DNA of 9,042 nucleotides from Kiritimatiellia bacterium (GCA_017459225.1 JAFUDL010000210.1:1-9042), one strand, 5' to 3'; counted from the first letter of the stretch, positions 1 through 7,195 are shown. Program-made: numbers and translations. The notes: generated by a model from the sequence alone, not told the origin.

Positions 1-759
1 CCGGGCGAGACGGCGGGCAAGAAGGGCGAGCGCTATGTGACGTGGTGCCAGAGCAACAGCCCGTACCAGTACTGGACGCGTGCGGACGAAAATGGACGCT
101 GGCGCATAGACGGCGTCCATGCCGGCGCATACGCTGTTACCGTGTGGAAAGAGGGCCATCCCGGCGAAGTCGCGAAGGGGAACGTGGCCGTGAAGAGGGC
201 GCTCTGCACCGATGTGGGCACAATGGTCTTCAGGGAATACGCAAACGGCAGCCTCGCATGGCGCGTGGGCGACGCCGACAGAACATGGCTCTATGACTCC
301 GAGAAGAACTTCGGCTGGGAACTGATTCACTACTACCCGATGAGATTCCCCAACGACGTCGAATTCAAAGTGGGCGAGAGTTCGCCCAAGTACGATTGGA
401 ACTATGTGCAGATCAAGATGGACACCTACCGTGCCACGCCTCTGCCGTTCAGCATTGTCTGGAACATGGACGAAGTGCCCGCCGGCCAGCCCGTGCTCAC
501 GGTTGCAACCTGCAGTTCCCGCAACACTGGCGGCTATGGGCTGAAGGTGCTTGTCAACGGCACATTGGTTGAAACTCTGGACTATTCGTCCGACGATTCA
601 ATGGTCATGAGAACTCACTCATACGGCAAGTTGATATTCAACCCGATCTCGTTCGACAAGTCATTGCTCAAAGTCGGCGCGAACAAGATAACCCTTGAAA
701 TAAACAGCGGAGCGATATCGTACGACTTCGTGCAGCTTGAATACAAGTTGAGCCCATGA
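1..759 (+). CDS. Rhamnogalacturonan endolyase (PL4-type), 3' part
   Basis: The reading frame is open from base 1, so the gene begins upstream; the GTG at 37 is internal. The 252 visible residues match the C-terminal two domains of polysaccharide lyase family 4. Residues 21-78 are the fibronectin-III-like domain II, with the family pattern YQYWTRAD, G-R-W-x-I-x-G-V and AGAYAVTVW. Residues 85-250 are the carbohydrate-binding-like domain III, opening with WRVGDADRTW and closing with the beta strands around LLKVGANKITLEI and YDFVQLEY. PL4 enzymes cleave rhamnosyl-galacturonic acid bonds in the rhamnogalacturonan-I backbone of pectin by beta-elimination, outside the cytoplasm. The catalytic N-terminal domain lies outside the window, so activity cannot be judged. 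The frame stops at TGA 757-759. The gene appears unrelated to the operon downstream, from which a hairpin and a promoter separate it. Confidence 0.85.
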   Translation, partial: PGETAGKKGERYVTWCQSNSPYQYWTRADENGRWRIDGVHAGAYAVTVWKEGHPGEVAKGNVAVKRALCTDVGTMVFREYANGSLAWRVGDADRTWLYDSEKNFGWELIHYYPMRFPNDVEFKVGESSPKYDWNYVQIKMDTYRATPLPFSIVWNMDEVPAGQPVLTVATCSSRNTGGYGLKVLVNGTLVETLDYSSDDSMVMRTHSYGKLIFNPISFDKSLLKVGANKITLEINSGAISYDFVQLEYKLSP

Positions 760-825
760 ACCCCGCATCATCGTGGCCGATGACGGAATAACCGTGAAGA
801 AGGGCTTCGCGATCTTCATGCGCTA

Positions 826-848
826 GCGCACCGCATACTGCGGCGCGT
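826..848 (+). terminator. GC-rich hairpin, possible terminator after the lyase gene
   Basis: Bases 826-835 and 839-848 can pair around the 3-base loop TAC. The core stem is CCGCA/TGCGG, continued by three GC pairs after one A-C mismatch and closed by a G-T pair. It sits 66 bases past the lyase stop and just before the next promoter, a sensible place for a terminator. No T-run follows, so a standard intrinsic terminator is not shown and the hairpin could be incidental in such GC-rich DNA. Confidence 0.3.
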
Positions 849-853
849 GACAT

Positions 854-881
854 CCACGCACTATCCACTAGGCACTAGGCA
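854..881 (+). repeat. Four tandem 7-bp units upstream of a promoter
   Basis: The bases read as four consecutive heptamers: CCACGCA, CTATCCA, CTAGGCA, CTAGGCA. The last two are identical, the second fits CTANNCA, and the first is a looser match. The array ends 10 bases before the -10 hexamer and covers the presumed -35 region, so it could be a stack of activator or repressor sites, or a slippage-prone repeat that alters promoter spacing. The identical pair is certain; the outer units are an interpretation. Confidence 0.55.
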
Positions 882-897
882 CGCAATATGATATAAT
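869..897 (+). promoter_or_regulatory. Sigma70-type promoter of the six-gene operon
   Basis: A perfect TATAAT lies at 892-897. With the optimal 17-base spacer, the -35 hexamer is TAGGCA at 869-874, four of six matches to TTGACA, and it lies inside the heptamer repeats. The transcript would be expected to start about 7 bases past the -10, near 904, almost on the ATG at 905. The local AT-rich patch stands out against GC-rich surroundings. The start site is predicted, not measured. Confidence 0.65.
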
Positions 898-904
898 GTT
901 ATTC

Positions 905-2188
905 ATGCGAACGGCAAGAAAGCACATGGGGCTTTTGCCGCGCGTCTTCTGGCGCGCGGCTGTGGCGCTTTTGTGCCTTGCCGCCTGTGTCGCGGGGGCA
1001 GAGGATGAAGTTCCTGAGAAAGTGGGGCGTGTGGCCAAAAAGGCTGCGGAAATGCCGCGCATAGCGTCCAGCGCCGATGGGTTCGTGGAGATCGTCGCGG
1101 CCGACGTGCCTGGCGATTCCATGGGGTTTCGTCTGCCGCTTCTCAGATTTACCACTCAGCTTGTCGGCGAGATCGAGCATGCGTACGGCCTCGTGATGCC
1201 GCGCGCCGATGGGGCTGGACTCGTGATCCATGCGCTCGACGGGCAGACGAACGATGTGCGGGTGATTGCCCGCAGCGGCCGTCGCGACGACGGCAGGCTC
1301 GTCACGCGAATCTACCTGCCTTCGCCCGGATTCTCCAGCATCGAGGCGCTTCGCCTTGAAATCGTGCAGGCATATCTGCGCGCGTGGGCCGACCGAAATC
1401 GTCCGGACGTGCATGGCCAGGCAGCCGCAGAGCCTCCCATGTGGCTTGCCTTCGGCGTTCTCCGCGCCCGCACTGCAGACGGCGCGCACGACGACATCCG
1501 CTTCGTGCTCGAGCAGTGGAGCGAGCACAAGCTGCCGCCTTTCCCGAAGTTCTGCCTTGAGCTGAAGATTGCCACGATGCAGGACGCCGTGTACGCCGGC
1601 TACCTTGTGGCGTGGATGAAGGAGCGCAATCTGCTTCGCGCCGCTCTGGAGGGTCTCTCAATGGGAAATGCGTGGAATCAGGCGGAGTTCCTTGCGGACC
1701 TTACGGGCGAGAAGAGCGAAGAAGGTCAGCGCCAGGTGTTCAACGCTCGGCTTGAGAGGCTCTCGCATGCGGTTCTCTCCCCGGGGAGGGCGAGCGACTG
1801 GGACATCAAGAACTTTCGTCGCCAGCTGCGTCTCGATGTGCGTCCCGTGGAGGGCGAGCCGGAAGACGCCGCCACTCATACCTGCTCGTTCCGCCGCGCC
1901 ATAAAGCTTCTCGCCGAACGCCCGGCCGCTGTTCGCACCGCTGCGTTGGCGAAGATGCGCGAGCTTCCGCTATATGCCGTGAGGAGAGGGCAGCTGATGG
2001 CCGCGACGTCCGAGGCGTACAGCGAATTCCTCGTGATGCTCTCGCGCGGCGCCTCCGCGGAGAAGCTCAACGAGCTTCTCGACAAGGCCGAGTATCAGCT
2101 GGCGAGGCTGATCGGCGGACGCGATGAAAACGGTCAAAGCGGCAATACGACGCTCTCCGCTCCACAAGAGGACAAGGCCATAAGATGA
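905..2188 (+). CDS. Secreted or lipid-anchored protein with a degenerate metallopeptidase-like core
   Basis: I do not recognise a named family. The N-terminus is an export signal: basic region RTARKH...R, hydrophobic AAVALLCLAA, then Cys28 in the context LAAC, which fits a lipobox; signal peptidase I cleavage a few residues later is also possible. Residues 146-184 resemble the zinc-site region of gluzincin peptidases (HExxH, then a PPWLAEG-like segment), but here they read LEIVQAYL (151-158) and PPMWLAFG (177-184), so both zinc histidines and the second glutamate are absent. If homologous, it would be a non-catalytic binding or scaffold protein. The rest (200-427) looks helical and ends in a charged, Gly/Ser-rich tail. 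ATG 896 is in frame but overlaps the -10 box; ATG 905 would give a nearly leaderless message; ATG 926 would give a compact 20-residue lipoprotein signal. The TGA overlaps the argH ATG (ATGA), suggesting translational coupling. Confidence 0.7.
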   Translation: MRTARKHMGLLPRVFWRAAVALLCLAACVAGAEDEVPEKVGRVAKKAAEMPRIASSADGFVEIVAADVPGDSMGFRLPLLRFTTQLVGEIEHAYGLVMPRADGAGLVIHALDGQTNDVRVIARSGRRDDGRLVTRIYLPSPGFSSIEALRLEIVQAYLRAWADRNRPDVHGQAAAEPPMWLAFGVLRARTADGAHDDIRFVLEQWSEHKLPPFPKFCLELKIATMQDAVYAGYLVAWMKERNLLRAALEGLSMGNAWNQAEFLADLTGEKSEEGQRQVFNARLERLSHAVLSPGRASDWDIKNFRRQLRLDVRPVEGEPEDAATHTCSFRRAIKLLAERPAAVRTAALAKMRELPLYAVRRGQLMAATSEAYSEFLVMLSRGASAEKLNELLDKAEYQLARLIGGRDENGQSGNTTLSAPQEDKAIR

Positions 2189-3537
2189 AGACCGAAAAGA
2201 CCATAACTGGCGACGTCGATCCGGACGTTCTTGACTATACAGTGGGCGACGATCCGGTGCTGGACATGGATCTCGTGCGCTGGGACTGCCTGGGCACGGC
2301 GGCCCATGTGACCATGCTCTCCGAGATGCCGGTTGAGCCGCCCGTCGTCACCAAGGACGAAGCCGCGCGCGTGCGCGCCGCGCTCGCTGCCGTCGTTGCC
2401 GACAAGACGTTCGTCGTGCGCGAGCAGGACCAGGACGTCCACATGGCCGTTGAGACGCGCCTTACCGAGACGCTTGGCGACCTTGGCAAGAAGATCCACA
2501 CCGGCCGTAGCCGCAACGACCAGGTGGCCGTTGACGTGCGCCTGCACATCAAGGACCAGCTCCATTCGCTGACGGCCGAGCTTGCCGACCTTGCATCTGC
2601 CCTCGTTGCCTTCGGCCGCGCACACGACCGCGTGCCGATGGTTGGCCGCACGCACCTGCAGCCCGCGATGCCGAGTTCCGTCGGCGTGTGGGCCACCGGC
2701 CACGCCGAAATGATTCTCGACCAGACGGCAAACCTCGAGGCCGCGTACAGGATCAACGACGCATGCCCCCTCGGAAGCGCCGCTGGATACGGGGTGCCGC
2801 TGCCGCTCGACAGGAAGCGCACTAGCGACCTTCTGGGGTTCGAGCGCCCGATGCACAACGTGTTCGGCGCGTCGATGGGCCGCGGCGAAGACGAGGCAGC
2901 GCTTCTTTCCGCGCTCGCGCAGCTGATGTCCGTTCTGTCGCGACTCGCCGAGGACATGATTCTCTTCTCGATGCCTGAGTTTGGCTACTTCACTCTGCCG
3001 CGCGCCTACTGCACCGGCAGCTCGATCATGCCGCAGAAGTACAACCCCGACGTCCTCGAACTCGTGCGCTCCAAGACGTCGCAGGTGCTCGGCCTCGCCA
3101 CGGCGGCGCTCTCGATGCTGCACGCGATGCCGGGCGGATACAACCGCGACTTGCAGGACTGCAAGGGCCTCTACATGAAGGGCCTTTCAATAACGCGTAC
3201 AACGCTGCGGATACTCGCGAAGTTCGTGCGTGGCATGGGCGTGGACGAGGCGAAGCTGCGTGCGGGATTCATTCCCGGCGTTTTCGCGACTGACGTGGCG
3301 CTCCGGAAGGTTGCCGCGGGAACGCCCTGGCGCGAGGCGTACCATCAGGTGCGCGACAACCTGGAGGCGCTCGCTTCTGAAAATCCCGACGCCGCAGTGG
3401 CCGCAAAGACGCATGCGGGCGCAACGGCGGGTCTAGACTACGGAATCTACGATTCGCGCATAGCGATTGTCGTGATGCAGACGATGAAGCGTCGCGCCGA
3501 GTTCGAGGCGAAGATGGACGCTCTTTTCACCATGTAG
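2185..3537 (+). CDS. argH: Argininosuccinate lyase
   Basis: A cytoplasmic enzyme of the aspartase/fumarase superfamily that splits argininosuccinate into arginine and fumarate, the last step of arginine synthesis. Family landmarks occur in order: HTGRSRNDQVA at 105-115, GRTHLQP at 154-160 (His157 matches the general acid/base histidine), the catalytic-loop signature TGSSIMPQKYNPD at 277-289 with the conserved SS and Lys285, and GYNRDLQDCK at 318-327. At 450 residues it is near the usual length of about 460. Two features are unusual: the family's N-terminal W-G-G-R-F motif is replaced by an unrelated leader (MKTEKTITGDVDP...), and the loop has Tyr286 where many ArgH have a second lysine. It may be a divergent ArgH or a close paralogue within the superfamily. 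The start overlaps the upstream stop; a purine-rich AGAGGA lies at 2167-2172. No other arginine genes are present in the window. Confidence 0.87.
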   Translation: MKTEKTITGDVDPDVLDYTVGDDPVLDMDLVRWDCLGTAAHVTMLSEMPVEPPVVTKDEAARVRAALAAVVADKTFVVREQDQDVHMAVETRLTETLGDLGKKIHTGRSRNDQVAVDVRLHIKDQLHSLTAELADLASALVAFGRAHDRVPMVGRTHLQPAMPSSVGVWATGHAEMILDQTANLEAAYRINDACPLGSAAGYGVPLPLDRKRTSDLLGFERPMHNVFGASMGRGEDEAALLSALAQLMSVLSRLAEDMILFSMPEFGYFTLPRAYCTGSSIMPQKYNPDVLELVRSKTSQVLGLATAALSMLHAMPGGYNRDLQDCKGLYMKGLSITRTTLRILAKFVRGMGVDEAKLRAGFIPGVFATDVALRKVAAGTPWREAYHQVRDNLEALASENPDAAVAAKTHAGATAGLDYGIYDSRIAIVVMQTMKRRAEFEAKMDALFTM

Positions 3538-3565
3538 GACAAACGAAACTTAAAACAAGCGAAAC

Positions 3566-3569
3566 GGAG
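3566..3569 (+). promoter_or_regulatory. Ribosome binding site of the exbB-type gene
   Basis: GGAG lies 10 bases before the ATG at 3580. It is within an A-rich 42-base spacer after argH (3538-3579), the longest gap in the operon. No convincing -10/-35 pair is visible there, so read-through from the upstream promoter is the simplest reading. Confidence 0.55.
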
Positions 3570-3579
3570 ACAACAAGTC

Positions 3580-4212
3580 ATGAATGAAGTGGGAATAACG
3601 CTGCTGGAGGCATGGAAGTGCGGAGGTTATCTCATGTGGGTGTTGGCTGGCATCTCGGTGCTGGCGCTCGCCACGGTGATGTATCTGCTGGTGGCCCACA
3701 GAAGGGGGGCGCTTGCGCCGCGTACGCTGATGAGCGACGTGTTCAGCAAGCTGCAGGTGGGTGACCACGGCGAGGCGAGAAGACTGTGCGAGAGACGTCC
3801 GTGCGCGTTCGCGTCCATAACGCTCGCCGCGCTAGACGCGGCGCGCGGCACGCCCGCAGGGCAGCGCGCCAATGTCTCTACTGCCATTGAGACGGCGGGC
3901 GCGCACGTTGCGGAACGCCTGCAGGCGTCAGTGGACTGGCTGGCCGACCTTGCCGCGATCGCCCCGCTCGTGGGTCTGCTCGGCACGGTGCTCGGCATGT
4001 TCCAGGCGTTCAGCGGCATCGCGAGCGATCTTGCAGCCAACGCTCGTCCTGTGGTGCTCGCGCAGGGCGTTTCGCAGGCCATCGTCACCACGGCCTTCGG
4101 CCTTGCGGTGTCGATCCCGTGCCTTATCTTTCACGCTCTCCTGCGCCGTCGCACGGCGAAGCGCATCGCCTCGCTCGAGACGCTTGCGGTAATCCTCGAA
4201 AAGGCGTTCTGA
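3580..4212 (+). CDS. exbB: MotA/TolQ/ExbB-family proton channel protein
   Basis: An inner-membrane motor subunit that, with an ExbD/TolR partner, turns proton flow into mechanical work on a periplasmic partner. Three hydrophobic helices are visible: about 17-38, 119-146 and 164-188, the usual ExbB topology with a cytoplasmic domain between the first two. The family signature APLVGLLGTVLGM is at 128-140, and GVSQAIVTTAFGLAVSIP at 163-180 forms the third helix. Thr136 and Thr171 correspond by motif to the pore threonines of E. coli ExbB (T148, T181), but the third-helix glutamate (E176 in E. coli) is Gln166 here. The length, 210 residues, is normal. The ExbD-type gene follows after one base, confirming the pair. 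Motifs alone do not separate ExbB from TolQ; no TonB, TolA or TolB gene is in view. Confidence 0.88.
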   Translation: MNEVGITLLEAWKCGGYLMWVLAGISVLALATVMYLLVAHRRGALAPRTLMSDVFSKLQVGDHGEARRLCERRPCAFASITLAALDAARGTPAGQRANVSTAIETAGAHVAERLQASVDWLADLAAIAPLVGLLGTVLGMFQAFSGIASDLAANARPVVLAQGVSQAIVTTAFGLAVSIPCLIFHALLRRRTAKRIASLETLAVILEKAF

Positions 4213-4213
4213 C

Positions 4214-4633
4214 ATGAACTTCCGCAGAAATACCAGAAGTCACGCTCCGGCGGTGTCGATGGCGTCTCTGATGGACGTCATCTTCCTGTTGCTGTGCTTC
4301 TTCGTGACGTCGAGCGTGTTCTCGCAGTGGGAGACCGAAGTGGCGATCGCCCTGCCCACCGCGAAGAGCGCCACTGTGCCAGGGCGCATGCCGGGCGAAA
4401 TCATCCTCAACCTCTCCACCAAGGGCGAGGTTTCTATTAATGGACAGAAGCTCACGCTCGAGGACGTCACGACGCGCCTCGAGCGCATTGCCAAGCTCTA
4501 TCCCGGCCAGCCCGTTGTCATCCGCGCCGACAAGGCCGCGTCATACGAGAAGCTCATGGCCCTCATAGACGCCTGCCGCGCGGCGGACGTTTGGAATTTT
4601 TCGCTTGCAACCCAGGACGAGGAGGCAAAATGA
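4214..4633 (+). CDS. exbD: ExbD/TolR-family biopolymer transport protein
   Basis: The partner of the preceding ExbB-type protein: a short cytoplasmic N-terminus, one transmembrane helix (about 18-36) and a periplasmic domain. The helix contains SLMDVIFLLLCFF; Asp21 corresponds to the essential proton-binding aspartate of ExbD (D25 in E. coli). The periplasmic part shows the family strands EIILNLSTKGEVSINGQKL and PVVIRADKAASYEKLMALIDACRAADVWNFSLAT. Its 139 residues match the usual size of about 140. The ATG lies one base after the exbB stop, and its own stop overlaps the cytochrome start (ATGA), so these genes are very likely translated together. Confidence 0.9.
   Translation: MNFRRNTRSHAPAVSMASLMDVIFLLLCFFVTSSVFSQWETEVAIALPTAKSATVPGRMPGEIILNLSTKGEVSINGQKLTLEDVTTRLERIAKLYPGQPVVIRADKAASYEKLMALIDACRAADVWNFSLATQDEEAK
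4619..4625 (+). promoter_or_regulatory. Ribosome binding site fixing the cytochrome start
   Basis: GAGGAGG at 4619-4625, inside the end of exbD, is a strong Shine-Dalgarno sequence four bases before ATG 4630. That ATG begins a clean signal peptide. An in-frame TTG at 4591 would place 13 non-signal residues ahead of it and has no such site, so 4630 is preferred. Confidence 0.75.
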
Positions 4634-7194
4634 CAAGATTTATCGTTGCAATATCCGCCGTTGCCGCCGCTGCAACGCTTTCGGCTGATTCCAGCTCGCA
4701 CTGGAACGGCGGGCGCACGGTGCCTGTGCACCGTTTCGCCCCCCGCGACGCCCATGGCGAGAGGGTGCTTGCCTCCGCGCAGTATCCCAGTTCGATATCC
4801 ACCGTGCAGACTTGTTCGCAGTGCCACGACGTTGACGCCATGAAGGGCGCAAGCCACTTCCGCACGGGCCTCTCGTACGACGAGGCTGCTCCTTCCGTGG
4901 AGGTGGAGCCCTGGTTCTGGGCCGACGACAGTACGGGAACGGCGATTCCGCTTTCCCTCCGCGGCCAGGCAGGCGCGTATTCTCCGAATGAATTCGGCTT
5001 GTCATGCTGGCAGTGGACGAAGATGTTCGGCCGCACATTCCCAGGCGGTGGCACTGGTTCTGACGAGCGCGCGATGGCGAGCGCGGATGGTCCCCGCCAG
5101 CGCTGGACGGTGACCGGTCCCCTCGAGCCCAACTGCTTCGCCTGCCACCAGCAGCGTGGCTACGATTCGAGCGAATGGGCCCGCCAGGTGCTGCGCGAGA
5201 ACTGGCGCGGCGCCGCCACAGCCGCTAGCGGTATCGCGGCAGTTGATGGCATGAACGAGCGCCTGGGCGAAGCCTGGGACGTGGACTCCATGCCGGACAA
5301 TCCCGACGACCACCTCTTCCGCGTGCCCGAGCATCCCGTATATGACCCTGCCCGCTTCGACGCAAAAGGACGTTGCACGTTTGATCTCGGCCGCCCCAGA
5401 AACGAGAACTGCCTCGCCTGCCATTCCGTCTCGCAGAAGGGCATGCCCTCGCACGCGATTGAGGGCGACGTTCACCTCAAGCGCGGGATGAAGTGCGTTG
5501 ACTGCCACACAAACGGCATGGACCACCGCGTCAAGACGCGCAGCTGCAAGTCGTGCCATGTCGAGGCCGATGGCGCCGGGCCGCGTCCGAAACACGCCGG
5601 CATTCCGCTCGTCCACTTCGAGAAGCTCTCATGCGCAGTCTGCCACTCCGGCGTCACCGAGAAGGGCGAGAGGAAACTCGTTCGCACGTCGCGCGCAAAC
5701 CGCATCGGCATCTATGGCCGCGCGCAGTGGGGCACCGACGCTCCGTACATAGTGGAGCCCGTCTTCGTCCGCAACGAGAAGGGCGTTGTGGAGGCGCGGC
5801 GCATGATGTGGCCGAGCGGCTTCTTCCGCGCAGCAAAGGATGGCACGCTCAAGCCCATCCCGCCCGAAGAGGCCAAGACGCTCGCCGGTGACGCGCTTAC
5901 CGTGATCGAGCGCGTGGAGTCTGCTCTCAACGTCCTTCGGGACACGGAAAGTGACGTCAATCCCGCAGATTCCGACGTCAAGCTTGGCAAGCTCAAGTTG
6001 CGCGACGACGGATCGCTGTGCTATGCCGCCGGAACTAACGAAGTGCCCATCATCGACGCGTCGCACAGCGTGTCAAACGCGTTCGACTTCCTGCTGTACA
6101 CCCTCTACAACGCCAAGATGACCGAGAAGGTGGCGGCGTGCCGCAACGGCAAGGTGTACACGGTGAACTGGAAAGGCTCCGTCAGCGAGTGCGAGGGCGT
6201 GAAGCCCGCAGCCGAGGGCGAATGGCCGGTGGGAACGCTTGTTGATGACGGCAAGACGTTCAAGCCGCTCGTGGACCGCTGGACGCTCGACCAGTACTTC
6301 AAGGTGAAGAACGCCGAGCAGCCGCTCACCAAGGAGATGGTGGCGCGCGCTCTCAAGAACGCCGGCGCCGACGTGCGCTATGTCTCGGCCGGCATCGTGT
6401 TCTCGCTCGACAAGGACGGCAAGCTCGAGGAGACGCAAGGCGCACCTGAGGCTCAGCCTGTCTCCTGGCCGGTCGGCCACGACGTGCGCGCCGCCCGCCA
6501 GGCGCGCGGCGCGGAGCCGGTGAAGTGCGCCGCATGCCATACGGGCGACTCCGAGTTCTTCCTCGGCGAAGTGACGCCTGTGGGGCCCGTGCAGGAGGCC
6601 GCAGGCGCGCCCGTGAAGGAGAGCAAGCTCCTCGGCGTGTGCGGCTGTTACCACACTGTTCTCGGTTCAACTTTCGCGCTGCGTCCAGTGCTCAAGGCGA
6701 CGCTATGGACTATCTTCGGTCTGATGTGCCTCTTCGCGGCCGCTGCCGCAGGAGCGTCCCTGCAGAAGCTCGGAAGCTGGCTTTCCGATAACACGAAGGA
6801 GTTCGTGTGGGGGCTCGTGAAGTGGGTGCTCGACGTTGGACTCATTTTGAGCCTTCTCTATCTGCTCGCAAGCGGCGTGATAGGATGGATGTGCGGCGGA
6901 ATGTCGAGCTGGTGGCTGGTGCTCCACATGGTGGCCGGCGGATGCTTCGCAGGCTCGGCCGTACTGCTGATGGCTTTCCGCGCCAGCGAGCGCACGTCGA
7001 AGCTTTGGTGCGCCGTGGCTTGGATGCTGTGGGTCGTCTTCGCGGCCGGCGTGGTGTTCACGGCCGTGATGCCGATGATGACGGTGTTCGGCTCGCACGG
7101 GCAGCATGTGCTGCTGTGGAGCCACCGCTGCGTGGCGCTTTCGTTCGCGGCGGTGAGCTGCGCGGTGTGTTGGCTGCTGCGCCGCGGAAAGTGA
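4630..7194 (+). CDS. Membrane-anchored multihaem cytochrome c with a C-terminal b-type-like domain
   Basis: An exported electron-transfer protein of 854 residues. A Sec signal (MTRFIVAISAVAAAATLSA) is followed by seven CxxCH haem-c sites: CSQCH 62, CFACH 169, CLACH 261, CVDCH 289, CKSCH 306, CAVCH 335 and CAACH 633. An irregular site, CGCYH, lies at 671. Four haems are packed within 261-339; residues 340-632 hold no CxxCH. Histidines that could be distal ligands occur in SHFRTG, GDVHLKRG, HAGIPLVHFEK and GHDVRAARQ. The C-terminus has five hydrophobic helices (about 690-710, 733-754, 761-782, 790-815, 828-850). His766 in the third and His832 at the start of the fifth could bind b-haem as in cytochrome b561-like proteins. 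This arrangement would suit electron exchange between the quinone pool and the periplasm, which is inference. I recall similar uncharacterised cytochromes in Planctomycetes and Verrucomicrobia but cannot name the family. Coupled to exbD upstream and apbE downstream. Confidence 0.85.
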   Translation: MTRFIVAISAVAAAATLSADSSSHWNGGRTVPVHRFAPRDAHGERVLASAQYPSSISTVQTCSQCHDVDAMKGASHFRTGLSYDEAAPSVEVEPWFWADDSTGTAIPLSLRGQAGAYSPNEFGLSCWQWTKMFGRTFPGGGTGSDERAMASADGPRQRWTVTGPLEPNCFACHQQRGYDSSEWARQVLRENWRGAATAASGIAAVDGMNERLGEAWDVDSMPDNPDDHLFRVPEHPVYDPARFDAKGRCTFDLGRPRNENCLACHSVSQKGMPSHAIEGDVHLKRGMKCVDCHTNGMDHRVKTRSCKSCHVEADGAGPRPKHAGIPLVHFEKLSCAVCHSGVTEKGERKLVRTSRANRIGIYGRAQWGTDAPYIVEPVFVRNEKGVVEARRMMWPSGFFRAAKDGTLKPIPPEEAKTLAGDALTVIERVESALNVLRDTESDVNPADSDVKLGKLKLRDDGSLCYAAGTNEVPIIDASHSVSNAFDFLLYTLYNAKMTEKVAACRNGKVYTVNWKGSVSECEGVKPAAEGEWPVGTLVDDGKTFKPLVDRWTLDQYFKVKNAEQPLTKEMVARALKNAGADVRYVSAGIVFSLDKDGKLEETQGAPEAQPVSWPVGHDVRAARQARGAEPVKCAACHTGDSEFFLGEVTPVGPVQEAAGAPVKESKLLGVCGCYHTVLGSTFALRPVLKATLWTIFGLMCLFAAAAAGASLQKLGSWLSDNTKEFVWGLVKWVLDVGLILSLLYLLASGVIGWMCGGMSSWWLVLHMVAGGCFAGSAVLLMAFRASERTSKLWCAVAWMLWVVFAAGVVFTAVMPMMTVFGSHGQHVLLWSHRCVALSFAAVSCAVCWLLRRGK

Positions 7195-7195
7195 T

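Noticed and set aside
756..791. ATGA-overlapping 11-codon frame after the lyase
   Set aside because: It has no ribosome binding site or recognisable content, and it is too short to support as a gene.
2134..3123. 329-codon open frame on the minus strand
   Set aside because: It lies opposite argH, whose motifs are unmistakable. High GC with strong third-position bias opens such antisense frames, and the translation is His/Arg/Ala-rich without domain logic.
3409..3447. HAGATAGLDYG in argH as an FMN attachment motif for ApbE
   Set aside because: It is in a cytoplasmic lyase outside any FMN-binding fold, so the GAT match is chance.
4591..4629. Upstream TTG start for the cytochrome
   Set aside because: It would put 13 residues ahead of the signal peptide; GAGGAGG before ATG 4630 and the ATGA overlap favour 4630.
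5215..5250. TAASGIAAVDG in the cytochrome as a flavinylation site
   Set aside because: It lacks the S/T-G-A-S/T core and the preceding aspartate of FMN-binding domains.
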